In this document: piece after piece, positions 1 through 12,182 of the stretch
How positions within the stretch are numbered: the first letter of the stretch is position 1
How the letters are laid out: each line of letters opens with the position of its first letter
Source: Phlebiopsis flavidoalba
Lineage: Eukaryota > Basidiomycota > Agaricomycetes > Polyporales > Phanerochaetaceae
Direction of reading: 5' to 3'
Assembly: GCA_035772785.1 (NCBI GenBank)
Contig: JAOCPU010000002.1
Location: forward strand, 1,240,001 to 1,304,000
Length of the DNA stretch: 64,000 nucleotides
Notes under the pieces: model-generated
What the model was told of the DNA's origin: nothing
What the model saw: the letters and a program-made list of their open reading frames with translations, nothing else
Database searches by the model: none
Made by a program: the position numbers and the translations under genes

Positions 1-570
1 AGAAGGAGGCTGGGAATACCTCTGACGGTAGCACCCGGTGGGCAGGGCCTGGAGCGAGAGCGACGCGGGCGACACTGTGCAGAGCGGGTGCAGGAAGGGA
101 CGGATACCGCGATTACTCCCAGAAGGGAGGATGCCAGTAGTGAGAGAATTTACCTCCGTGGGCAGGATGCCAGTCTTGGGAAGATAATTTCCCGTTAAGG
201 CTAACATGCCTAGTGGTGCTAATATGACCCGTTTTTTTTTTAGGTCAGGATGCCGTGGTGTAGGATGCCGGTGGGAAGAATTACCGGTGGGGAGAATACC
301 GTTAGGTGAGGAATATTCATATTAGGGTAGTTCGCACGCTTCAGAGGGATACAATCGTCCAGAATTCCGCCGAGACGCTTGTGTCGCTCATGGATGCCGG
401 ATGGGTCGATACATTCACATGGGAGTACATACCCTGTAGGACGAAGACACGGTTGGGCTAAATACGAGTGGTTTAAATAAAATGTCCTAGTTGTGGGATA
501 GGATAACCTAGTAGAGGTCAGCAATATAACCCGGTGGGCAGATGCCGGTGGTTTAAAATATCACAGTGGG
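1..570. repeat. Degenerate GGATGCC minisatellite, cluster 1
   Basis: This stretch is built from imperfect repeats, about 14-20 bp long, around a core like GGGAGGATGCCAGTGGG. It is clearest at 120-300 and 520-560, with variants such as GGCAGGATGCCAGT, TAGGATGCCGGTGGG and GGCAGATGCCGGTGG. Unit length drifts and spacer sequence intrudes, so it is an old, decayed array. Small open frames crossing it (for example minus 240-524) are by-products of the repeat. A second cluster of the same family lies at 3095-3965. Confidence 0.7.
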
Positions 571-879
571 CACAAATTCCGACGGGGGTCTCGTTGCTTC
601 GCAAACCAAGGAGCGATTGAAACCCTATAGAAAAGGTCAGGCCTATTCGCGCACGGGGGAAAGTAGCCAACGGGACTCACGAGACTCATTTCGCAGCACA
701 ACGCATCAGCAGTAGACGTCGTGGCCGGGGAACAGTCGAGCGCGACGAGGCCCGTTGTACGAAGTACACTAGGAAGGCTCGCCAACAATGCTGTCAAAGA
801 GCTGAGGATGGACAAAAGTGCCAGGGGTATCGCTCAATAATGATTTTGTTATATGTTGGGTGTACGAAAGGAGGCAGTG

Positions 880-1190
880 TTAATTCAGACCTCTTCTACA
901 ACTGATGGCTTTACACATAGTCTTTCGAAAGAATTTTGGGAGCAAGTCACGGAGGGACGATCGTTGCAGGAGCTCGCAGGAGATCTTCGTTTGGCGAGCT
1001 TTTCGGCGTATGGGTGAGGCGACGGCAAGGTTGGCAGAAGAAAGAACAGCGCTGGAGAGCAACAAAGACACTGAGCTTGGAGAACATGGTGGAAGATCTG
1101 AGTAGTGTGAGAGTACAGCTGCACGGCACCGACTTGGGGAATGCCAATGGAATAGCCTAGACTGGGCACTGACAGGAATTGACAAGGGGA
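880..1190. repeat. Dispersed ~300-bp element, copy R1
   Basis: This segment resembles 4325-4680. The clearest shared block is the stretch reading GAGAGCAACAAAGACACTGA here and GAGAGCGACAAAGACACTAA in the other copy. It is followed by GGAGAACATGGTGGAAGATC versus a related sequence. A shared upstream block contains AGCTCGCAGG. Open frames cross it on both strands (plus 905-1105, minus 880-1194) and encode similar short peptides in the two copies (ESNKDTELGE versus ESDKDTKLED in one plus frame). It is probably a fragment of a mobile element, but no transposase is recognisable. Confidence 0.5.
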
Positions 1191-1199
1191 GCACAGGAA

Positions 1200-3090
1200 C
1201 CCTATTTATATGTTCTTTCGTTCAGTGATAAAGGGGGACAGTGTTGGAGGGAAATTGTATCAACTTATAGTCAATGTCAGGAATAGTTGATTCAACTACA
1301 CCCATTTGTCATTAGTCCGAGATGTGCCCATCTCGGAGGCATCTAAGAAGCATATCTGAGCTTGTGCGGGTTACTATGGCACGCTCACGGCGTCATACCT
1401 CTGGGCGAAGCGATTGAAAGCGGGGCCTGAATCGAATGCGTGAATTAGCACGGGTTACGAGTAAAATCATAACGTTTCCGAACCCAAATTGGAGTAGCCG
1501 ACGGACGCGGTGAATGGGCGGCTGTATGTGTTTTGAATACTTTGTAATCGTGAAATGCATTGACACATTTTACGATGCTGAGGCATATGACCAGTAAGCC
1601 CATTGAAATGGGATTTTGCAAACGTGCATAGGTTTGCTAAACATTGTGGTAGAGCCCCTTGACGCCAATGTCCAGACACGTGGTGGGCAGCGACGAGACG
1701 GTGCGGACCAGCTACGGCGTTCCTATTTCACACAGAACGGATAGTCTCATGTGCATTTGCTAACATCAAATCGCAGTGCCTGTTTTGGGCGTCTCTGGTG
1801 TAGCGGTTGGGATGGAGGGGAAACTACGCCTGCTTGTTTCACGGTTCGGCCCCCAAATATCCACACGAGCACGCGCGCGTGACGGAAGCAGACTACTACA
1901 TAGTACAGTCATATGATGTACAGTCGTGGAAACTAAAGAGGCTGGAGGCTATCGCGGGGCGAGGGTTGGTTGCTGTAGCCGCGCAGGAAAGGAAGGTAAG
2001 AACGACGGACCTAATATCGTGGGCGAGGGGTAAATTTGGCACGAGGCTGCAAGCCGCGCGAGGTACAAGCTGATGAGCACCCGGTCTGGGACCAAGCAAG
2101 TAGTAGTAATGCGTAGTCTCAATTCCACTTCGCCATGGCTTCGGGGGGCTTCCAAGTTAGAGTTCCCCATAGTTGACTCCCGTTGAGGGCGTTTCCCGAG
2201 ATCCTAAGCCGGCTCGTGCATCTCCTGAATCTGGCACAGGACTCATCACACTGTACATAGGAATATGCCGCGAGCGGCGCACACGGAGTTAGTGCCTCAG
2301 GGAGGCTGGTAAAGCAAGCTCTCAGCTTGCTCATCATATTGACAATCCCTCCGTTGAGTACATGCATCTCACGGCATTATGTATGCCCCCACCCTGGCGA
2401 ATTCATAGGACTCAGGACTCGCAAAAAGAGTGGACATTAATTGTATCATCGCTGTATATAATAACACGGTACTGTACCACCAAACCTTTTCGGCGGGTCA
2501 TACACACCTTCTAACTATCGCAAACTTATATTACTATAGCATCGGCAAATGCGTTTTCTCTTTGCTCACATTGCACTCTACTCAGGCTGCACCCTGACTC
2601 GGAGGATGTCAACGGCATTATTTGAAGTTTAAATGACATATGTCGAGTGCTCATCATAATATTTGGCGCGACAATCTCCTAGTAAAAAGGTGTCACTAAT
2701 AATTATGATCAAATTGATGATTCGATTTACTGCGTTTTCTTCCTCTCCGCTGCTACCAAATACTGAGGACAGATCTTCGTAGGACAGTAAACTTGAATCA
2801 ATGATATAATTCTTATTCGTTCAAACATTCGTGAGATACATCACTTGATGAAAACAGCTATTTCGTCGTCAAACTAAAAACTTACGGCGGTATGTGGACG
2901 GTGCGAAATGTAAAATATAGAGCACTACTCTTGAATAACCAGCAACATGGCTCGCGGTATCACCATTGGAAGACAGTTATAGCTCGACGCATGGTCGATT
3001 TCGACCACGGTAGTGTGTTAGCTATGCATTTAGGAGGAGCGCACAAACCGGGGCAAGGAGCGGGACGGGGAGGAGAGGACGGGTAAGACT
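1200..3090. other. No recognisable gene
   Basis: Only short open frames are present (for example plus 1807-2073, minus 2119-2367). None has a recognisable domain, a convincing intron structure or a paralogue in the window. The part from about 2380 to 2900 is AT-rich. I see no RNA gene or tandem repeat here. Confidence 0.5.
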
Positions 3091-3094
3091 GCTG

Positions 3095-3965
3095 CTAGGA
3101 AGGGTTTAAACCGGTAGGGAGAACACCCTACGGGAGACACTAATAGGAAGAAACAGTCGGGAGCTACGGCTTGGAACAAGCGATAGGGACACCAGTCGGG
3201 GAGCACACTTGGGAGCCCCTGAGAGAATAACTCGAGGATCGCCTGAGGTCAGGGGCAGCTCAGTGGGAGAATAGTCGAGGAGCTCGAGAGCGACGGAACG
3301 ACGCTGGCGAGTGGATCGGATGGGAACACGGCCTACTGCCAAGAATAGCCCGTGGGTTAAGATTGCACAGTAGGCAAATTACCAGTGGGCCGAGGACTGC
3401 CTATGTAGGTTAAATTGATACCGGTGGGGGATGGATGCCCGTAGGCAAAAATAACCGGGTGGGGAGGATGACACCGGGTGGGGAGGGGATGCGGTGGTGG
3501 GTGAGGCATGCCGGATGGGGGAGTATGTCACAGCGAGGCCTCCCTCAATTCAGAATCTTCGCACGGAAGCACCAATGGGGACGGCCTGTAAGGAGGATTT
3601 CCCAGTTTAGGGAGGAATGCCGGTAGGGCAGGATACCCAGTCGGGAGGATACCAGTAGGTAAGATGCCCGTTGGCAAAAAATACCAGTTGGGAGGATCAC
3701 GTAGGGAGGATGCCAGTGGGCTCGAGGATGTCAGCAGGCTCCAATCAGGACTCTCGCGGTGTGAGACCCAATGGGTAGGCACACGTGGGGAGGAATGCCA
3801 GTTAGGGAGGATGCCGCTGTGGGCAGGAGTAAGCCGCGAAAATTAAGGAAGAAATACCAGTATGGGTAAAAGAATACCAGTAGAAGGGAGAATGCAAACA
3901 GTAAGGACCAGAACTGCTCAGGTGCGGAGGAACTGCACGCACGTTAATTAGGCAGAAACGCCGGT
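3095..3965. repeat. Degenerate GGATGCC minisatellite, cluster 2
   Basis: This is the larger of two clusters of the same repeat family. Units such as GGGAGGATGCCAGTGGG, GGGAGGAATGCCAGTTAGG and GGATACCAGTAGG recur roughly every 15-20 bp, densest at 3420-3520 and 3600-3900. The G-rich strand is the plus strand throughout, as in cluster 1. Translations (for example plus 3664-3846, minus 3528-3782) simply echo the repeat, as seen in the repeated PTGILPTG peptides on the minus strand, and are not treated as genes. Confidence 0.75.
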
Positions 3966-4324
3966 GGGGAGAAGAGCCAGTTGGGCCAGATCACCGTTTG
4001 AAGGTTAAGTGCGTCGCCACGCAGTTGGATCCCAACAACTGCCTCATGGAGCAGATTCCAAGATCGTGAATGCCACCCAATATGCGACGAAACGGGGTGC
4101 TTACTATGCACAGGAATATGAACACAACAAAACGGCGTCCTTGCGAGAAGTGTCTCCGGAGGGCACACTTCTGGGCACGTCAGTGATAGAGACCCATTTG
4201 TGTCAAAGTCCTCACAAACGCGTGATTGAGTCGCAAGACATGGATGCGAGCCCCGTTCCAGCCGGGATTAACCGATCATCAGGCCTGACCACACAGCCTT
4301 AAAATTAATAAATTATATAGCCTG

Positions 4325-4680
4325 GGATCAATCCTTGATCAGAGAATCACGTAAAGTATTAGAGTCCGCGAGCAAGGGACGCAGCCCCAAGCTGCCCAGC
4401 TGCAAGAAAGCTCGCAGGTTCTTGGCGGAGCAGCAATGGGAGACGCACACAGCAAGCGTCTGGCCGGAAAGACAGAGCACAGATGCCTCGGACGAGAGCG
4501 ACAAAGACACTAAGCTGGAGGACAGTTGGGGGGATCTCCTGTAGAGTCGATAGTAACAGATAGCACCGCTGATGTAAGATGACCCAGCAACCACAGTGTA
4601 TCCTTGTACTACGTAGTTAGTCAGGGCAGACGAAGCTGGAGGAAACTGACTCACAGACGCGGATATGGTCGGCAAGCTAC
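4325..4680. repeat. Dispersed ~300-bp element, copy R2
   Basis: This is the diverged partner of R1 (880-1190). Both copies sit a few hundred bases downstream of a GGATGCC minisatellite cluster, so minisatellite plus element appear to be one repeating module about 3.4 kb apart. The plus frame 4335-4544 ends in ESDKDTKLEDSWGDLL, resembling the R1 frame, but no protein family is recognisable. Confidence 0.5.
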
Positions 4681-7600
4681 GTCAAGCGATTCCAGAGTGC
4701 CGCACTCACGGTCGAGCCATGAGAAGAAAGGACATATGAGCTTGCGTGACGCATGACCAGTGGGTCGCACTTTTACCGAAGCGTTTGACGTCGGCGAGGG
4801 CAGATTGAAGGCGCCTTGTGGAGTAGGCCCGTTCTGCGACGAGCAGTACCGACCGACCCAAAAAAAAAAGCTCGCTGATACGGACGATCTGCTAACTGCA
4901 TATTGTCTACGTAATGAATGTTCCGTGATAGCGTAAACACGTGACAATATGCGATCCAGGTACTACGCACCAATTTTGACGTCAGTTTTTGCACCCCTGC
5001 ATGAAAGTGGGAACAACATGCCCTGGTAGAAGGACACCTAGACGCACAAAGTGTAAGAAAGGCACGTCATCCACCGTAGGCTGGGCAGGGGTATTCGAGA
5101 ACGCTTGCGTATAAGTACCGGGATACGGTGTACTTCTTATTAATTCACACATAGTACCGAACCCGGCACGGTGTGGACAGTGTCTCGCACATGGACAGGC
5201 CGACCGTTGAGCTGGAGGGCGGAGCCCTTATCATATTCTTAAGCTGCTGTCCTTGGCGGCGTTGGAGTTCTGGGTTGTCAACTAACACAGAGACGGTCGG
5301 ACACAACCCGATGGTTTACAGGAAACCTGGGTGTGAAATTGCGCCAGTATTGAGAAGCGCGTCTGTTGTACTAGGTGGATCCGCCACATGACCTTCGAAG
5401 GCTTAAAGCAACCGCAATGGGAGAACATAGTCGAGTCGAAAAAGGCGTAAGTGGTAGACGGAACGCATCCGACGTTTGTGTTGAGGAAGGCAACGACTGT
5501 GGACATGCGTCTGAAGGTTCAACGAATACGAGTGACGTAACCAAGATGGGAAGTGTTTTGAAGCAGGTAGGGACTCATAAGCCTTTCCGGGCTCCATCGT
5601 CGTCGGGCTCGTGTAAAAATCATTGCCTTCTCTTACACTTGACAATGCCGACCGTACGGCGAGATATAGCAATCATCGAGGTTACACCAGGGGCGTGCAA
5701 TTCAGTGAGAATCTGCCCCTGCGTAGAGCTTTTCATCGCATTTCCAGAAAGAAAGCCCAAAATCTTTGAATCACGACCCCATGGTATGACATACTGACCA
5801 ATATGCAGTCACCGCTGTCACAGTGCCTCGCGAGAATGTGTATAAAACATCTGATACTGCTAATTCCAATTTCGGAGCAGACTTGTAAGACGTTTCAGCT
5901 CCCAAATCTAGAACTAGTAATGCCCCACTTACCATGCTGCCCGCGATGTAAAATGAAGGGGTCAGGGATGGATAATAAGCTTTAGCGTGTGGCTTCGATC
6001 TATCAGTACCACCGCCCCGGCTCGTATGGTGTGCATGTGTTGCGCGTCCGGAGAGTGGACGAGCTCGACGTCGGTTATTCCTCTTCTCGATATCAATGAA
6101 AAAAACTCTCCCAAATTGTTTCATGTCTCTGCGGGATCCTAGGACCTAGGCAGGGGGCCGACCATCCGCTCGACATTCCCAGGTCGTCCGTAGTAGCCCC
6201 AGTTTTGTGTTGAAACTCAGAGGCCTGACGTGACAATGTGAACGGATATGTCTTGAGAGTCTGATGAGCCTTGTTCTGTTGAAATGAACCGGACTACATC
6301 ATGATAGGCGAGCAATTTCTGAAGGCCATTTGAGTAGGAGTGATTGATGGACAATGAGCGCTGTGAGTGGACCAGGAGGCAATGTGGCAAATCGGTCCCA
6401 CCGTTTTGTTTGTTCTTGTTAGGATCGGAAGCCTACGCCTTCCTGTCCTGGTTCGGCAAGACGGCCATATCTGGTACCTCTTAGGCGCTTTAACCCTACC
6501 TGCTATTTGTCGCGTCCTTGACGAATCATCGTAATGGCAGAGGGGGGGCTCGGAGAGAGTTTTCAATACCGCAAAATTTTCCATTCAGTCAAGTAGGTTA
6601 CCGAGCACATCACATCCGTTGTTCGGAACCTGTAACTGAGTTCTAAAAACAGAGAACGTAAAGACGAGTCAATTGCCGCATGATCGACGATTCCGAGCGA
6701 CAGCGAGGGCTCTGTAAAACATGCGCTGGAGTATCACAGATGCAGTTGATAGAAGTTCACTTGTGCTGTATACCAAGTTTTATACGGTAAGGGTCGATAC
6801 CCTCCGATGAAAAACCATGAATCTGTTCAATGGACTTCTTGTCTGCGATGAGCTCATTGAAGTTGGCCGCCGCTCTTGAATGCTGGTTCTTGTGAGTCAA
6901 GTGCTGCTTTTTTCTCAGGAGACCTCAGTTCCGTCATCCATTTTGCAATACATTCCCTTAATCACGGATGAAAATAGCTCTTTTCACCCTCTACTGCAAC
7001 TCTTTTTCGGCCGGGACACAACGCAAGATTAAATATCATATCTATATTTATAGTAATCAAATCATGTCAGGAAGGCCTTTTCCTGTCGCTAGAGCTCGAG
7101 TTCACCTGATACGCGTTTATTGGGTACCAAAAGGTCATATATTCCTTCGAGACATCGGATTTCATGACTCAATACGTTCTGAGGCCCCCGCACGGATAGC
7201 CACCAATAAGCTTGTGACATTCGCTCAACTTTCATGACAGAAGACCCCCGGGAAGAGCTTCGCTAGACTTGTACAATTCAATGAAAAGTCAATTAAAGCA
7301 GCCTTCTGATTGTATCAAAACCTGTTTCATGATTCTCCTAAAAATAAACAAATATCTTCTCACCACCCTCCGGACGAACTCTAACTTCAACAAACTCCCA
7401 GCACCCAGCGAGCACCGACCCCGAGCACCCAGACCGCCACTCGCCCACCCATCTCAAAAATCACCCAGTCCCACGTCCCATACGCTTATGCCGCCGCCAC
7501 CGGCGCAAAACGTAGGCCCTCCTCGCGTGCCTCGCGCGCCGCCTACACACACAAGGCACCGCCGAGATTCTGCGACGGGATGCCACGAAACGTCGCGTTA

Positions 7601-8130
7601 GGTTTACTGTGGCTTGGCACCGCGTTGCATGATTTTTCATTGCGATATACCAGGGGACGACCAGACTGCCATAAATGCGGACCCGCGTATCGTCCCGTTG
7701 TCCTGCACGCACGATATGACAAGCAAATGGCGAAACAGCGTGTTTCTCGTCTCTCTCTCCGTCCCTGGAGCTGACTTTTTTCATTTTCTCAATTACCTAA
7801 CAGTTACGTAGTATAAGCACAAACTCACGGTAAAACCCAAAGCCAAAAAGCTAAGTACTAGTCTCACCCGAATAGACTCGACGGAACGCCGTCGGGTCTA
7901 AACATATTCTCCAAGAGAACAAGTTCCGCACGTAGTCCTAAGGCACCCAATGTCCCAGAAGAGACATGAGAAACGGAGACCAAACACCACTCAAATAAAA
8001 GTATCTTTTCCCATGAGTCCTTCGCAATGCGTTGCAATACAGAGTCTGCTCCCAAGTGAAAACAAACAGTTTATATAAGAACTAAACAAAAGCCACGATC
8101 CGAGACACATACTGGAGAATCGAATTCGAA
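4681..8130. other. Intergenic region without identifiable gene
   Basis: The longest open frames are plus 5375-5797 (140 codons), minus 5771-6124 (117 codons), plus 7269-7601 (110 codons, proline-rich) and minus 7461-7784. None shows a recognised domain. No neighbouring exons could be joined across plausible GT-AG introns into a longer conserved product. The frames at 7380-7600 on the two strands are mirror products of a C-rich stretch. A real but unfamiliar gene could be hidden here, particularly around 5170-6130, but the sequence alone does not show it. Confidence 0.4.
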
Positions 8131-9110
8131 CTCAAACTAGGCCCCGATCATACATATAAGCGGGGAAGTAAATGACCAGCAAATAGTCATATGCCCAGCA
8201 GCCTCCTCCTCTACCTTCACCTCTTCCGAAGTCTTCCACCTCGCCCTCCAGGCCAGCGCACACCGCGTGTGCCAGGTCAGGCCACCCACAATGCGGGCGC
8301 AGCCCGGAGTGCGCACGCAAGCACCCGCTGCGCCCACCCTCGCAGGCGCCCGCTTCGGCTCTGCCCAAAGCCCGCAAGCCCACCCCGCCTCGGTACTGCA
8401 CCCTCGTCGAGCCCCGGATGATCCCATGGCACACGTCGCCGGCCACGCCGCGCCGCGCGGAGGAGCACGGCAGCGCCACGAGCACGGGCACATCCCATTG
8501 CGTCGCGTCCGGGACTGCGCGCAAGTGCGCCTGGGGAGCGGCGCGCGCGTGCAAGGTCGAGCAGCGCGCCGAACGCGACGGAGCGCGCGAATACTGCGTG
8601 ATGCGGCGGCCGCCTCGCGGGGAGCGGCGTCGGTGGTGCGCGGAGCGCGCCGACGGAGGTCGTACGGCGCGCGGTGCCGGCGTCGCTGGCCGCTGCGGTC
8701 TCGCGGCTCCCTTCTGGATATGCGATGCCGTGCGGACGGCGGGTGCGGCGAGGAGCCGTGGTCAGTTTGTGTTGAGTGTGAAAGCGGCTCGTGGGGGCGG
8801 ACGTGGTGTGCGGGTTCTCTGCGTGGACGAGCCGCGTGTCGTATTGTGCGTGTCGGGTGCTTGCGTGTGGCCGTGGGGGCGGGGAGCGGGCTCATGGTGT
8901 GGTGGTGGCTCACGCTTCGCGGGCGGACGGCCTGGGTGCCCGAGTCTCATCGAGTAGGCGGCGGCCCAGACGAGGGGATGGTACGCCCGTAAAAGCTAGG
9001 GTAGCACGTCTGGCGGACGGTGGAGGATGGTTACGGGAACGCCCGGGGCGTACGAGACGGCCACACGCTCTGAGGGTAGGTGTGATCCGCTGCGGGTGCA
9101 CAGGTGCGGG
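8131..9110. other. GC-rich block with overlapping open frames on both strands
   Basis: This block is markedly GC-rich, rich in CGCG and GCGC, and contains long open frames simultaneously on both strands. These are minus 8137-8913 (258 codons), minus 8132-8554 (140), plus 8267-8992 (241), plus 8418-8957 (179) and plus 8791-9300 (169). Stop codons are scarce at this composition, so length alone is no evidence for coding. All translations are arginine/alanine-rich and low-complexity, and none shows a domain I recognise. At most one frame can be real. Confidence 0.45.
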
Positions 9111-9796
9111 TGCGGTCTTGGCCCTCCAGGCGCGCTTTGCGACCGGGGGAGAGGTGACTCTGGATAGGGAGAAGGGGGTTATGCGAGTTCTTCAAATGTT
9201 GCGGCGTGTCAGTCGTTTCTTGAACACAATCGACACGAGCGGCTCGACGGACTGCGCTTTGATTGAGTACGTTAGCCAAGGCTGTCTCTTACGCCCTTGA
9301 GGCCATCGCCGCGCACTTTCGCCCATCCTTGCCAAGTGCCCGAGCTGATCAAAGGCGACGAGGGAGCCGGAGGGGAAGGGATCCTTAGTTCCAAGAAGCT
9401 CGCACCCGCAATAGCGTCGCGAGTGGCGAGCCCCGCGTTGGAGGCTGGGGTTCGGGATTCGGGGTTGTTGCGACTGGCGGAGAACTGAACGACGGTAAAG
9501 GCAGGTAGTGAGGGAAGCGCGTAAGCGAGCAATCAGGGGCAAAAGCGTTGCCCCGAAAGGATTCGTACACCAGCACAGAAAGCGGGTCCGTTGCAGGGTG
9601 GCGCTAGGGCGGGTGGTAACGCGTCGCGATAGAGGGTGCTGGTTCTCGCGGTGGTGCATTTGATCCTCGCTGATGGAAAAGCCCAAGTGTACTCATGAGC
9701 GGATCAACAGCACACAAACCATGGATAGTAACAACTCACAGTTGCGCAATTTAATTCACACCAATGCAACGACCTATCGGCCCTGCAGGAATAGGC

Positions 9797-10726
9797 CTAC
9801 CGTCCACATCCAGCAACTCCGCGGGTATGCACAGGGCCCGAGGGCTGGGCCAGTGCCACTTTGGTGATGAAGCCTTCGCTCAACTTGAGGCTGAGTATTT
9901 CCATGTACGACCCATCATGGCCACCAGCGTTTGCGTCGAGGGCGGACGTGTCAGCTGGCGAGGGGGCGGTGCAGCTTGAAGTATTGCCAAAGGCACAGCT
10001 TGGAACCATGGCCTGGCGCGGGTCGTGCAGGCGGAGGGCTGAGTCGGTGCGGGGTGTGGGCGGCGGTGTGCCCAGGGGCGGGCGAGGTTGGACCGGCTGG
10101 TGGGCCGAGGGAAGGCGGGGGTCTTGAGAGTGTACATCTCGTTCGTCTAGGTGAATGTGTGGGGTATTGTCCAGAGTGACGTCTAGTGGGCAGTGGTGCT
10201 CTATAGTCCCGCTTAGAAGAGGAGTCTTTTTTGTTTTTCTGTGAGATGAATGACGGAGCAGACGAGCTGGATCCGGCGAATGCTGGAACGAAATTATCCC
10301 ATAGAGAGCTGGGTCGGCGAACGTGCGAGTTGAGATTTGCGCTGCGAGAGTAGCGGGCCCTATGTATGAGGACGGTCCGTGTCTACGAGGGGGAAGGCAA
10401 GTGGTCCGAAGAGATATGTTGTTAACCTGTGGTCTGTGGGGTCGCCAGTGGACGGGTGAGCGACGCGCTGGGCAGCACACACGAACGCTCTGGGGACGCA
10501 CCGATGAGCCAGACGAAGCGCATGAAAGGTGGTGGTGGGGAGCAGGGACAGGGGTGTCTGCGAGGCAGCGAGGGGGGAGAGAGAAAGGCGAACCCTTGCA
10601 GAAATTTTGATCGAGGGTGGGCGCGGTAATATATCGACGGGGCCCCAAATTCCCACGGCTACCGCGCCCGCGTTCGGCCCTGGCGACTCTCCGTCCGGCT
10701 CGACCACTCGTCTGCCAGCCCCTCAC
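9797..10726 (-). CDS. Hypothetical long minus-strand open frame, unidentified
   Basis: This is the longest open frame in the GC-rich interval (309 codons). The N-terminal two thirds is rich in Pro, Arg, Ser and His and looks low-complexity. The last part is more protein-like, with an ordinary amphipathic stretch EILSLKLSEGFITKVALAQ near the C-terminus. I do not recognise a family. Plus-strand frames overlap the same DNA (plus 10323-10610, plus 10529-11155), and high GC makes chance open frames common. The call is therefore weak: it may be a terminal exon of a minus-strand gene, or nothing. Confidence 0.2.
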   Translation of the reverse strand: MRGWQTSGRAGRRVARAERGRGSRGNLGPRRYITAPTLDQNFCKGSPFSLPPRCLADTPVPAPHHHLSCASSGSSVRPQSVRVCCPARRSPVHWRPHRPQVNNISLRTTCLPPRRHGPSSYIGPATLAAQISTRTFADPALYGIISFQHSPDPARLLRHSSHRKTKKTPLLSGTIEHHCPLDVTLDNTPHIHLDERDVHSQDPRLPSAHQPVQPRPPLGTPPPTPRTDSALRLHDPRQAMVPSCAFGNTSSCTAPSPADTSALDANAGGHDGSYMEILSLKLSEGFITKVALAQPSGPVHTRGVAGCGR

Positions 10727-12180
10727 TTGCCCCTTCCACTTCCCTCGGCTCTGCCGCCACGCCCATCGATGTCTTCTGCATCTGTCTCGCTTGCCACCGC
10801 ATTCTGCCCTGCATCAAAACGCCTTGTTTCTACCAATACAAGAAGTGCTGCTGCCACACCTGGTGCTGCTTGCGATGCCCGCGGGGTGTATGCGCACGGC
10901 GACCGCGGCCAAGACGGACAGCCCGTAGCGGCGCGCAGCCCCGTCGAGTCACCCCATCCGACAGGCGAGGGCTCCTTGTGTCACCCCACCAGACTCCGCC
11001 ACGCAGGCAGAGTGATGATACAACCCTCACTTGTGCACGCGCGAATCGCTGGCTCCATCTTTAGTCGCTGTCTCGGTCGCAGGCTGCAGCTGGCCCTCGT
11101 CACCCTTGTCGCTATATCCACCCTACCCTGGCGCCGAGACAGGACAGGGAGATAGCCTCTTGCCCCGACGGGCCTCTCCCCGCGCCGGCCTCTACTTTTT
11201 CGCGCGCTCACTGTGCCAATCGCAGCAACTCCGTGCCAGGGATCTGCGGGCGTCGCTCGTGATAAGCATACACACAGAAGAGCGGCCAACGTCCCGGTGT
11301 GGGCACCACTCCCCTCCTAGAGTGTATAAGAGGGGATGAAGACGCGGGAAGAAATCTCATGTTAGGCGTAGAGGTCCCTCCTCCTGTAGATGGTTGCGGG
11401 GCGGCGCCGATTGCTGCGAACTCGGCACGATGGGCCGTCGTGACCTCATCTGTGACTATCCGTCTGTGCCCATTGGATGCGGCCGACATACGACCCTCAT
11501 ATGTCGCCATCTGCATCACGCAGCATCGACGGCACTCTTTCAAGACCCCGGTGAGCCAATCGACTTTCGTTGTGTATCTGATCATATATACAGCAGGCCC
11601 ACCGCACGACGAGGCGAAGAAGCGTAATATTACGGACCCTTCATCTCAGTTTATCCTAGGCCTCATGCTGCCAGCGCGATCCGTCGATACGAGCAGCGGC
11701 GCGCGCCACGACTAGAACCGCACCCGATGCAGCAGCTAGATGTGCCAACGTTTGGTAGCATGCCCTGATCAACGCTGATCAGAACGCGCAGTGGCGAGAG
11801 AGACAATTGCTGGCCGGACGGACCTCCCTTCACTCCGCCTGCGCCCCTGCTTTGTGACGACGGCGGTATGGAACAGTCGTCATAAAAGTGGGACTCGCTG
11901 CTGGTGGCTCGTCAGGGACGCGCGATGACTCGTTGGCTCGTCAGTGGTTGCTTTCTACCTCGGTGTAAGTGCCAACAGTGTGTTAACACCGGAGCACACT
12001 GCTTTTTGGGTCGTTGTCGCCAGTTTTTCTGTATTGAATCGGCATTAATAGCATACGATGGTGTTAGAATAAATAACACGGTCACGTCGCGTTTAGCTTC
12101 ATGACTGATGTCGATGAGCTGGTGGGGCCGAGAGGCCGAGTCCTCGACCTCGCTATATGCTATGCTGCCACAGCAAGCAC
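10727..12180. other. No identifiable gene; cysteine-rich open frame noted
   Basis: Plus 10617-10928, plus 10529-11155, plus 11299-11715 and minus 11208-11585 are open but unrecognised. A third plus frame, without a usable ATG, is very cysteine-rich at 10770-10890 and is listed among the findings. This interval may also hold the 3' flank of the minus-strand AIM24-like gene, which ends at about 12183. Confidence 0.35.
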
Positions 12181-12182
12181 GA

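Noticed and set aside
3528..3782. Minus frame with repeated PTGILPTGILPTG peptide
   Set aside because: This is the direct translation of the GGATGCC minisatellite, not a repeat protein.
8137..8992. Long open frames on both strands (258 codons minus; 241 and 179 codons plus) in the GC-rich block
   Set aside because: High GC removes stop codons from all frames. The translations are Arg/Ala/Pro-rich, mutually exclusive and without recognisable domains, so none was called as a gene.
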